Positions 12,704 to 22,700 of a stretch of DNA of 64,000 bases are shown here, one piece after another. Numbering within the stretch: position 1 is the first letter of the stretch; each line of letters starts with the position of its first letter. Below the pieces are notes generated by a model that saw nothing but the letters and a program-made list of their open reading frames with translations, ran no database searches and was not told the origin of the DNA. The DNA comes from Rhinopomastus cyanomelas (taxonomy: Eukaryota; Chordata; Aves; Bucerotiformes; Rhinopomastidae), in the NCBI GenBank assembly GCA_013400115.1, contig VXBP01007531.1:808260-872259 (forward strand), given 5' to 3'. Position numbers and translations under genes: made by a program.

Positions 12704-12872
12704 AACAGTGGGTTGAAGTGAGCACAAGCCAATAGCATATTTCCATCACACCCAGGCCAAATCATTTACTCAAAAAATGTGTCCAGCAGATGAAAGATGA
12801 TTATCATTACCCACCTCTGCTTTTGGTGAGGCCATGTCCAAACTAGAGGATTCAGTCTTTGAGTTGCCCCAT

Positions 12873-13376
12873 TCATAGAATCATAGAATCATAGAATCAT
12901 TACGGATCGGAAGGGACCTCGAAAGATCATCTAGTCCAATCCGCCTGCAACAGCAGGATCACCTAAACCAAGTCACACAGGAACCTGTCCAGTCGGGTCT
13001 TGAACATCTCCAGAGAAGGAGACTCCACAACCCCCCTGGGCAGCCTGTTCCAGTGCTCCGTCACCCTCACTGTGAAGAAGTTCCTTCTCAGGTTGATGTG
13101 GAACCTCCTATGTTCCAGCTTACAACCATTGCCCCTTGTCCTATCACTACATGACACCGAGAACAGCCCAGTGCCATCCTCCTGACACCCACCCCTCAAA
13201 TATTTGTAGACATTAATGAGGTCGCCCCTCAGTCTCCTCTTCTCCAAGCTAAAGAGACCCAGCTCCCTCAACCTCTCCTCATAAGGGAGGTGTTCCACCT
13301 CTCTTATCATCTTTGTTGCCCTACGCTGAACTCTCTCCAGCAGCTCCACATCCCTCTTGTACTGAGGAGCCAGAGG
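12873..13376 (-). mobile_element. Young CR1 LINE fragment, inverted
   Basis: The left edge has three copies of the tail octamer (TCATAGAA)n. The body follows the CR1 consensus closely, with CpG sites such as 'tacggatcgg' and 'gtcgggtcttg' retained. It is by eye about 95% identical to the copy at 45790-46322 over the first 300 bases, and many differences are C/T changes at CpG. It is 5'-truncated at the 'gaggagccagag' block. Confidence 0.96.
12963..13349 (-). pseudogene. CR1 ORF2 C-terminal remnant, frame open
   Basis: An uninterrupted 128-codon frame ends at its natural stop at 12963. It carries the usual ORF2 tail blocks in order: LLERVQRRATKMIREVEHLP near its start, ERLRELGLFSLEKRRLRGDL (about residues 25-45), then NVYKYLRGG, a Cys-containing SCSDRTRGNGCKLEH region, FFTVRVTEHWNRLP and a terminal FKTRLDRFLCDLV. 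The reverse transcriptase and endonuclease domains are absent because of 5' truncation, so this is not a functional gene. The first Met is an internal codon. The absence of stops points to a recent insertion. Confidence 0.88.
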
Positions 13377-13995
13377 CTAGAGGGGGTCCAACCACCCAAC
13401 AGCTCCATAGTTTTATGGTCTCTTCATTCAGCCAAGTGCTGACCTATCACAGAGTTCCAGCACAGACACAGAGCTCAGCAAATAAAGTCAAGGACACAAC
13501 AGAAGGATGGAGGCCAGGCTCCAAATGTGGAAAGAGAGAATGAGTTAAAAACCCAAAGCCCAAGAATGTAGCATGGAAAACGATGTTTCAATTAGCTGGG
13601 TGAGTGGCGACTGCGTGACACGCATGGAGCACATGGGCTCCACACGCAGCAGCGATGGCAGCACACAGGGAAGATGAAAGCCACAACAACCAGTACAGCA
13701 ACGGATGCTCTTGGCCTTCACTACTTGCATGGGCTTCTGCACATCCAACTGTACTGAAGGATGTGGAGAAGCTCCTGCCTTCCCTTTAACTGTGGTCTCT
13801 GTCTTGGCCCTTTCTAGAGGGGATCAAGAATTTTGGAAATGAGATGTTCTTGGGTTTGGGGGAAATGACTATTATCCCCTTTAGTTCTCCTATAATACTT
13901 CTGGACTAACCCCAAATCATCACAAATCTTTTTACTTTAAGATGCTACTGGATGGATCAGGGTGTTCTGAGATCTTCTATCAGGCACATTGCCCC

Positions 13996-14029
13996 GTGGA
14001 AAAAACCCACAAGTGGAAAAAACCCACAA
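13996..14029. repeat. 17-bp perfect tandem duplication
   Basis: GTGGAAAAAACCCACAA occurs twice in a row without mismatch. Each unit is itself a small hairpin (GTGG...CCAC). Confidence 0.95.
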
Positions 14030-15879
14030 ATAAAAGCAGCCAGACACAATAGAGACAAATCATGACTTTTCTTTTGGTTTTAAATTCAAGATTGGGAAAC
14101 TTTCAAGCATATTCCCAAGCTGGCAGACAAGCAGAGCAGTACATGTGTATTTTATCAAAGAGGTGTCTATTTTGCCTTGGCTTTCAAAACGTCATCAAAA
14201 CAACCACCAACCCCAAACACAAACCCTCCAGCATGTGCAGCCTTTGATGTGACTGTCCCTTCCATCCTCACAGATCTGTGCGTCGGTCCCTCCTGCCTCT
14301 CTACCTACCAGTTTTGCTCCTACATCCCTGTATGGACAGATGTTATCCATCCATCACGCAGTCTGAGTCTAAACACACACGATACTCCTCCTTCTCCACT
14401 CCTCTGGGAAGGAGATAGCAGGTAGGCAGACAGAGCAACACATGTAGGATATTAGCTCTAGGTCCTCATAAGCTTTTCTTATCAGCTCAGTCTAAAGCTC
14501 CAGTCAGAGCCTTTTGCTCCGAGTTGAAGCTTTAATTTGGAAAATGTGGCATCGGGAAGAGAAAGACCCCAGCGCTCAGTTTAAGAGCTCAGGAGCAGAG
14601 CTGCCGGCTCCCAGTCACCTCCCTGTTAAAACCACCGCCTGAAGGTGAAGCCATCACCAGCCATCCACCCGCAATCCAGAGGAGAAATCAAAAGATTGAA
14701 GCGAAAGAAAGGGCTTGGGCTAAACTGGGAAGTTTTCGATCTCGCAGGAGGAATGCTGCTGAAAATGAGAACCATTTGAAAGCTCTGGGGGTTAGACAGT
14801 GGAATTCCCACTCATACAGTACACAAGAGTTATTAAGTGTGTATCTGAGACTCCTGTTTTACTTCATGTACATGATTATTTTATACAGGCAAGTTTGGAA
14901 AGAATTATAGACTGAGCCTGAGGCCAAGCCAAGAAGCAAGATGAGCAGCAGCAGCAGCTAAAGGAGAAAGGTTGAGCTGGCAGTGGAGAAGGAGCTGGCC
15001 AGACAAGGGTTATTTATAGTGCCTGGAGCATGGGAATGTTAATTGAAATCAATCAGTGGCCATGAGGACACTAAGTTGGAGTGTCAAGCAAGAGCAATTA
15101 AAAAGCTCATCTCAGGGGACCAGCATGTCCTGACTTCTATTTTTTCTTCCCCCTTTTCATGGGATGGAGATTAAGCAGGCATTCGCTGCAGAGTGACGAA
15201 GACACAAGGCGGTTGCACTGCATACATATACATCAGGAACAGACAAAAACCCTACTACTGTTGAAAATCACCTACTGATAGCACAAACCACTGCATTTTC
15301 CCTTGCTGGGCATTTCTATCAGGAAAAGAGTGAGTAGAGGACTTAGAGAAATGACGTAGCAGAGAGGAAAAATGGCCAATTTGCCCCAAAAAAGTTGCTT
15401 TAAGCTGCATTTAAGCCCCATCCCCTCCCCTGTTTGGCAACACTGACATTTGGCAGCTCTGACATCTGACCCAGGGCAGACAAAGGATGGCCAAGCATTC
15501 AAGGCATCCTGCAGTCTGCTGTTGTTGTAACTGAATTGGGTCATAATTAAGTAAAAACTACATTAAAGTATTAAGTGGGGACATTGGAATTCCCAGCATC
15601 AGGCAAAGGGGAAGGAGTCTTGGCCATTAGGGCAAAGGACCTTGATCTGAAAGCTCTGAGGACTGATAGTTTGTACATTGGGCAGCTGAGTGGTTCCTCG
15701 GGTTTGTGCGGGCAGAGGCAGCCAGAGAGGAAAATCTAACGCTTTAAGGGCCAACACCAATGCGAGATCAGTGCAAGTGCCGAATCGATCCCTATTTTAA
15801 TCTCACTGTTGGAACTGTTGACAGAAGGCTTCCCGTGTCTTCGCCTGCAGCAAGGCAGGCGAGAGCGCCACTGGCTCCC

Positions 15880-15928
15880 TGATAAGGGCCCTGTGTGATC
15901 CGGGTCCTGTTATTTATCGGGGAGATAA
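15880..15928. promoter_or_regulatory. Cluster of three GATA-type motifs (candidate)
   Basis: TGATAAGG at 15880-15887, TTATC at 15914-15918 and AGATAA at 15923-15928 fall within 49 bases. The last two form an inverted pair spaced by four bases. Paired GATA motifs are common in vertebrate enhancers, but such words also occur by chance. No expression or conservation evidence is available. Confidence 0.3.
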
Positions 15929-16198
15929 AAGCCCTGCCTTTGTACTGAGGTTACAAATATTGGGAAATCCACAAACTGCATTTTAAGTGCTGCTGGGGAG
16001 GACAGAGGCTCAGCAGCCCTGCAGGTCATTTGAGAAGAGCAGAATCAAACCATTTTCCTCATTAGAAGACTCAGCAAATCAACTGCAGGATTCCCAAGGT
16101 GGGGGTATCTCCTCAACACCAAGTTCACTCAGTGCCTTGGAGAAAGATCCGCATGCACTCTAGCTGCGTATGACTATTATTTATGAGTTATTCAGAAA

Positions 16199-16335
16199 GA
16201 CTCTCCCCATCCCTGGAGCCATTCAAGGTCATGCCGGATGGGGCTCTGGGCAATGTGGTCTAGTGACTGACGTCCCTGCTTGTTCTAGGGGGATTGGACT
16301 AGATGACCTTTGGAGGTCCCTTTAATTCTATGATG
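16199..16335 (+). mobile_element. CR1 LINE 3' fragment
   Basis: Short sense copy: 'ccccatccctggagccattcaagg', 'gatggggctctgggcaa', 'ggggattggactagatgacc', 'ggaggtccctttaattctatgatg'. It ends about 140 bases before the gene-fragment insertion at 16.5 kb. Confidence 0.9.
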
Positions 16336-16474
16336 TGAACAGTGAAGAAGTCCTACAGCTGTATGAACAGCACCCGTTCATACAAAGAAAATAAATTAAC
16401 TAAAATACTTTGCTTTTACCCCCCTCTACAACTTTTTTGAAAATTTTTTTTTTAAAGAAAACTTCCTTAGTGGC

Positions 16475-16520
16475 TGAAAATGATGTTTTCAAACCCCTAG
16501 AAAGGGTTTGAAAAAACCAG
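16475..16520. repeat. Left flanking direct repeat, hairpin-forming (46 bp)
   Basis: Matches the repeat at 16971-17017 almost exactly. The two differ only by one C in a C-run and by two extra Gs near the right end of the second copy. Inside it, TTTTCAAACCC (16486-16496) and GGGTTTGAAAA (16504-16514) form a perfect 11-bp stem with a 7-base loop. Sequence outside the two copies is not shared. Confidence 0.95.
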
Positions 16521-16970
16521 AGCCTGGATGCTGAGGTCTACATGCACTTCCTGAGGAGCCACTGCTGCTACGATCCTGTCCCCACTAGCTGCAAACTCTG
16601 GAGGTGACAAAGTGGGGGATGGGAGTGGCACGGAGCAGGTTTGGAGATCTGCTGACCCCTTCCCGCTCTGCCTGCAGATCAAGAAAGCCTTTGTGGCACT
16701 GGTGGCCAAGGCGTGCGTGCTGCCCCACTCTGGGACAGCAAGACACAGAGCTTTGTGGGTGAGTGCCGGCAGTGCCTCCTGAGGCCTTCCCCTGCCTGGC
16801 AGTGAGGGTGTGGGCAGCGCTGCCAGGCCCACATATCTCCACAGGGATGCTCACCATCACTGACTTCATCAACATCCTCCACCGCTATTACCGCTCGCCC
16901 CTGGTGAGTGCAATAGGTAGGGCATGGGGGACTAGGCAGACATAGGGCAGGGATTGGGTGTGCCCACATC
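16521..16970 (+). pseudogene. PRKAG3: Unspliced PRKAG3-like (AMPK gamma) gene fragment
   Basis: Three consecutive exons of an AMP-activated protein kinase gamma subunit, with two short introns retained. Exon A (16521-16603) encodes AEVYMHFLRSHCCYDPVPTS and CKL. Exon B (16678-16758) begins IKKAFVALVAK. Exon C (16845-16903) encodes MLTITDFINILHRYYRSPL. Splice sites survive: CTGCAG before exon B, GTGAGT after B, CCACAG before C, GTGAGT after C. In a functional gene this is the start of the first CBS-type nucleotide-binding module of the regulatory subunit that senses AMP. IKKAF, RYYRSPL and AEVYM favour PRKAG3 over PRKAG1/2, from family memory only. Lesions: exon A appears to lack about 19 bases encoding the VIFDT-type segment before its donor, and exon B lacks one base after VAK, so frame is lost twice. 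Exon A starts mid-exon and nothing downstream of the third donor follows. There is no poly(A). This is a broken genomic-type copy, not a gene. Confidence 0.88.
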
Positions 16971-17017
16971 TGAAAATGATGTTTTCAAACCCTAGAAAGG
17001 GTTTGAAAAGGAACCAG
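16971..17017. repeat. Right flanking direct repeat, hairpin-forming (47 bp)
   Basis: Second copy of the 16475-16520 sequence. Its stem arms are TTTTCAAACCC at 16982-16992 and GGGTTTGAAAA at 16999-17009, with a 6-base loop. With the left copy it brackets the PRKAG3-like fragment exactly: both copies end in AACCAG, and the gene sequence starts directly after the left copy. Confidence 0.95.
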
Positions 17018-19452
17018 ATTAAACCCATAAGAGTTGTAGTTCCCTTTCTGAGAACGCCAAACCCTCTACACCCTAAATAATGTGATTTTCTTTGAAGCAG
17101 GACCTTTGGCACAAAGGGAACCTCTTCAGAGCCTGTCTGCATTCCCCTGCCTTCACTGATCCTGTATGAGGAACCCACCCAGCCCAGAGTCCCCAGGAAC
17201 ACTCTGGGCAGGACAATCACCTCTGGATCATCTCTCCGGCACAGCTGGATCCCTGCACATCAGACCTCGGCACTGGCCAGTGCTTTGTACATAATTAACC
17301 CTCCTGATGTTGCAACGTCAAGGAAGTTCAATCCGACTACTGGCAGTAAAACACCCAGAATCTGCTGACACTGACAAATTACAGGGTGAAGAAAGATTCA
17401 GGATTTTGGGTTCGGCAACAAAGGGCAATTCTTTGCCTCCACCCATGTTCTGGGGTCTGGATGCTGCTGCTGCTGTTGACTTGGTTGTGTTGCTCCTGCT
17501 CAGCAGCGGCAGCTGCTCACCCATGCAGGGGTGTCCTTTCTCCAGCAAGCAGGTGCATCCAGCACTTCATATGGCAAATGCAGCATGAGACAGAACCTTG
17601 GGGCTCAGGTTCTCAGCTGACTGCTAGAAAAATGCTTAAAGATATTAAATTCCCCCCCACACACACACTCAGCAGCAACCAAATCAAGAGCAGAGTGCAA
17701 GCTGGCATCACTCACACTAGGATCCCAAGGACTGAGTCAGCAAAACCGTCTGTGGCAACTGGTACAACTCACGTGCTGCAGCTCACCCCTCTCTCCTGAG
17801 CCTCCAGAGCTGTCCCCATTGCAGGGGATGAGAGTGTACGTGTATGGGCATGTGCGTGAGAAAGAAGCTAGCCCCTCTGATGGAGGCTGCAATAATTATG
17901 TTGGGGTTTGCCCCACCACGACACCCCCACCTGATACCTCTTGGCCACCCAAGTTGCAGAAGCTCTTTGGCTAACTAGCAGCCTTTCCACTTGCTCTTGT
18001 TTCCCTCACAAGCGGAGTAAATTGGAGCCATGTCCATATGAAAATCTTCCATTCCAATCTTCCAGCACTATAAGGAGAGTAAAGTTTGGGATCCATCAGC
18101 ATAAGCTGATCACACATGATTTGTGAGGGCACAGAAGAGGAGCAGCACCTTGTTCTGTAGGTGTCAGTGGGGCAAGGGGAGAAAAAGTGATGCATGGGAA
18201 GAAAAAGGCTGAAAATTGTGCAGCTCGCTGGGAACAGTCAGATTGCAGTGGTGGTAATTTCAGACCAATTTAATTTCTAAATTCTTTGAATTATATTAAA
18301 TTTATATCCAAGACCAGCAAGCTGGCACAGAGGCAGAGAAGCAGCACTACTTCTGTGTTGGTTCCTCAGGAACATCCTGAAGCATCACCATGGCATTTCA
18401 CTGCAGCACATTTAGTATCCCAACCAAAAAAATCTCTTATAGAGGCTTCCTGGGATTATCTGATCAAAACTCTACTACCAAATGAAGGACTTCACCCTGG
18501 CCATCCTGATACTCTCCCCAAGCCTTGCATTGGGAGCTTAATTAAGGTCATCACACACGTCCCTGCAGATCCTCTTTTTATCCAGAGATTAAAGTCAGTC
18601 TCAGCAAAGACAGAGTTCTCAGGGTGCTGGTTTGTGCAGCAGCTCTGCCTGGACACACAGACATATCTGGCAAGACCACAGTGCCACCAAGCAGCCCCAT
18701 CCTTTGGCAGAGGCCAGATGCAGGAGACACATTCTGCATCCAGTGCACCTCAGCTGGATTTATTGCACCCACACCCCTCCACACCCACCTGCACAACCCT
18801 GCCAGGAAACCAGGCCAGAGCTACAACTGCTGGGGTTTCTCACTGCTGCTCCCCATAACTTAATGTGGACGGATCAGAATAGTACAGGGAATTCACCTGT
18901 CAGTGCCTGTTCTCCAAAACTTCAGGGAAGGATCTGCTATGCAACCACACACAAGGATTCTTTCAGACACATGGGGGACAATTCCCGATGCCGGGGAACC
19001 CTTTTGGGCACCGGGCCCATTGCACAAGCTGGACTCTGCACTCTAGCACCCACTGCTTTGTGTGTTTTGTGGGAACAATATATAACCATTCCCAGCCAAA
19101 CAGCCTCCTTTCAGGCTCGTTTACCAGGTGATGCGCCCCTCTTCCATACATTTAAGCAGGAGGAGAAATGAGCTGATACACCACAGACTCCCTCCTTTGT
19201 CACAGCAACCCTCCAGCTTTGGATTCAACATCTTCGAACAAAAGTCCTTGTGAAAATCACGGGCTCAGAGGAAAATGCCAGAGGCTATTGTCCTACCTCT
19301 GCTTAGGAGATGTCCTTGTGCTGTGATGTCCTTCCTCAACCTTGGCGCTAAAATAGGTCCTTTCAAAAGCCTTTTTGACTACAGCAGTGATTTGGTGCTG
19401 TGTTCCCTCAGCCGCTCAGATGTACCTTGCTATCACTTTGCTGGTTTGTGTC
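17018..19452. other. Unique non-coding sequence
   Basis: No repeat or exon recognised. It contains the longest open frame of the window (plus 18286-18858, 190 codons). That translation has no domain, signal peptide or familiar motif, so I do not call it a gene. Confidence 0.4.
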
Positions 19453-19732
19453 ACGGAATCACAGGATGGCTTAGATTGGAAGGCACCACAGAGGTCATCC
19501 TGTTACAAACTCCCCCTGCCATGGGCAGTGACACCTCTCACCAGACCAGGTTGACCAGAGCCCCATCCAACCCGGCCTTGAACAGTTCTAGGGATGTAGC
19601 ACCCACAATTGTCCTGGGCAGCCTGTTCCAGTGCCTCAGCACTCTCACAGGGAGAAACTTCTTCCTCAGATCTCATCTCAATCTCCCTTTTTTTAACCTG
19701 AACTCATCCCCCTTGCATTATATCACTAGAGT
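19453..19732 (-). mobile_element. Old CR1 LINE fragment, inverted
   Basis: Begins 'acggaatcacaggatggctt' and continues 'gattggaaggcaccacagagg', 'gccatgggcagtgacacctc', 'agccccatccaacccggcc', 'ctgggcagcctgttccagtgcc' and 'agaaacttcttcctca'. The 'atgggcagtgacacctctca' block marks a different, older subfamily from the 12.9-kb copy and is shared with the relic at 59.86 kb. Confidence 0.9.
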
Positions 19733-22700
19733 CCTTTGTATCATTAGAAAATAGAGTCAAGCTGGCCACAAGAGCAGCAGCCTGCGCCCAGCCTGTTCTG
19801 TTGCTCACACAGCTGAGCTCAGGCTAAAAGAAGGCTGAACTCAAGGCTTTCTCCTGCGCTCAAGTTCCCCAAAGGTCCATTTTGGAGGGCAGCCCATGCT
19901 CAGAACTCAGCAAGTTGGATCTGACTACAGGGTTGGGTCTGCAACCCAATGCGAACTCAAGGTGTATCCTAGGAGTAAGCGGACAGATCAAGTTCTGTGA
20001 CACACTCCTGGGGTCTGAACATGGCCTCTAACTGCAAGGTAGACCATTACTGACCCTCACAGTTTCATCAGCTGCCCACCACTTGATGGTTACACAGGTG
20101 AGCTCTCTGCTTGACTTACTGCTAAGCAGCACCCTGAAGAACAAAGTCAAAAATCACCTCTTAGTTCCACTGTCTGGCCTGGCATGGACCTTCACACCTA
20201 GCTGCACCCACCTGAGCAAGGGGCAGCCACTGTCCCATCAGCATGGAGGCAGTGGATGGTGATAGATATTGCTGCTATCATGTCCCTACAGGAACAGTGA
20301 GGTCGGCCCCAGCCCAAGAACAGCAGCAGGACTTAGTGCTAATTTAGATTTACTGCTTCTCAAACTAAGAGCCTCTTCAGCTGTTGTGAGCCAAGGGATC
20401 CCCACGGCACAGCAAACAAGGGCACAGAAAGAGCAGCCAAAGAGAGGGCTGCTGCTAGAATAACCCCAAGGGATCAGTATCCCCCCAGCACAAAGCTCTG
20501 ACTAGGGTCAGGATTAGGCAGGGGGAGAGCTGGGTTCATTCCTTCACGAACTTCTTAAGCCTCTGGCTTCTCATGGGGCTTATGTGGTCAGCAAGGAGGA
20601 TGCACACACAGCATCTCAAGCAGACACCACACAGGGAAATCCCCACCTCAGAGGACATCAGGATCCCAGACTGAACTGGTGACTCAGTTCTCACCTTAGA
20701 GGACATGAAATGCCCCAGGTCTGCAAGGTGAGACCAGGTAAAGCGCTGTACACCCTTCTAAGGGACACATCAAAGGCAAAGCAGCTCTTCTACCCTGGTT
20801 GGGGAACACCCTTGGTTCTCTCTTGACTCCCAGAACACACCATGGGTCTCATTCTGGAATTTTACTAAATTTCAGAGAAAATATTTAATTGAATAAAGAT
20901 TTAACTCAAAGCGCTATGAAGGCTCCAGGCTTTAGCATATGGACTGCACTGGTTTTGCTCCAGTTTGGTCCAGCGGTGGGGTGAAGGCAGCAGAGACAAG
21001 AACCGTCTCTGCCCTGACCTTGTGCTCTCACCAGCATTTCCCACATCTGTCCTCATGCGAGGAAACAGCTGAGTGGCCCTTTAGAGGGATAAAGCCCTGA
21101 ATTTTATGCCTGGAGGACAATTTCTCTCTCTCTCCCTGCAGTTCCCTCCCACTTCCTCCCTCCTCCCTGAAAGAAAGATAAACGACTTTGCTGGAGGAAA
21201 GGGTGAAATTTCATCCCGGATCAAACCCTACGAGCAGAATCCCCATGTGACGGCTCGCAGGACGCGTTTCGCATGCAAATATCATACGTGCAAAGTGAAA
21301 ATGAGTCACTTCACAGCCGCTCTGGCTCTAGGCACCGAGTGACTTGTCCTCTGTGACTCCTACACTTGTCTGCTTCCCCTCATCCACCAGCTCTGTCCCT
21401 GTCAGCCCCAGCTGCTGCAGTTTCCTTGGCCCCTTTGCCTGCTCTGGCTCCAGTCACTTCAGATGGGATATTAGTAGGAAGGAAGGAGGGAAGGAGGAGA
21501 AGGGCTGGGTTTTTTACTTCTTTGAGATTTGTTTTACATTCCGGTTTTTACAGCTTTGAGGTTTTTTCTCACTGCTTTTGCCATTGGCTCCCCAAATCCA
21601 GAGAGGCGAGGAGTTTCCAAAACACAGCAGCCGTGTTTGGGTTGGCTTCTGAACCCGCTTGGGCATGGCCAATGGCTTGGCTGGCTCTCGCCCCACACAC
21701 AAGTTGTTTTCTTTCCTTATGGGCTGTTAATTGTTGGGTTTGGAGATCTAGACACGGGGGCAAATTCATTTTATAGGAGAAGCAATCCAAAAAAATTGGG
21801 GGGAAAAAGTTCAGTTCAGCACCATGTTTGTCTAGAGTAGATCACACAAAGCTCCAAGATCAAGGGCACAGAGAACCCTCTGCACTGCCGGCCTGTGAGT
21901 GAGGGAGAGGGGAAGCTGGAAGTTTTGGCTGCCTGGATGGAAAAACAAATATCCTCCCACAAATGAGCTATTCTCACAGCCTTGAATTAGTGCTGGCAAA
22001 AGCCACTCCAGGAGTTGTCTCACTGAAGGCAACGGAGCTGCAAAGATCAGAAAGAACCTTGAGGTCCCTGAGGAGGGTCCCTGTAGGAGGTTTGGAGCGC
22101 ATGGCTGGGATGAGGTGCTTGAAGGACAGCGAAAAGCACCACGATGAAGAGCCACCCTCTCCCTTCCCCAAAAGCCAAACCCAGCTCTAAACTTCGCCTA
22201 AATCAAACAACAGGTAAAGACACCAATAGGAAACCCAGGTTTCTCTTAGAAGAGCAAAGCTTTAACACCAACCCAGCCACTTCTCTGGCAGCACTGCAAA
22301 CCCTGAAGCCAGTAAAGAGCAGAAGGAAAACAAACCCCAGCTGCAACAGGGAGAGATAGCCCTGGTGTGGCTGAGCCCAGTGAGGGGTGACCATCGCGCT
22401 CAACCACAATGCTGTGGCTATCTGTCTGCTATTTGCCTCCCCATCCCACGTCCTCCTTCTCTTCATCCTCACCGATTCCTCCCGATCACTGAACGTCTCC
22501 TCCTCCTCTTTGCCGCCACTCAGCCCAGCCTGCCAGCATCGAGGTTACAGCATGACATAATTGCAACAAGCATAAACAACATTTGCCATTAAGGGATAGT
22601 TTTAATGAGAAACAGAGCTGCGAAGGGGAAGCATCAAAGTGGCTCACGGAAGGAAACCGCCTGGAACAAAATCCTACTTGATGCCCCAATTAATATGTTC

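Larger units (their letters stand above)
13377..16198. other. Unique sequence, regulatory-looking at right end
   Basis: No gene found. It holds a 17-bp tandem duplication (13996-14029) and, at about 15000-15130 and 15770-15990, mixed-composition stretches with transcription-factor-like words and no repeat character. Whether these are conserved non-coding elements cannot be decided without alignment. Confidence 0.4.

Noticed and set aside
16497..16969. Overlapping minus-strand frames across the AMPK gamma fragment
   Set aside because: They are antisense shadows of the GC-rich exons and introns; the plus strand carries the recognisable protein blocks and splice sites.
18286..18858. Longest open frame, 190 codons on the plus strand
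   Set aside because: No domain, no compositional sign of selection, no flanking splice pattern. One such frame is expected by chance in 64 kb.
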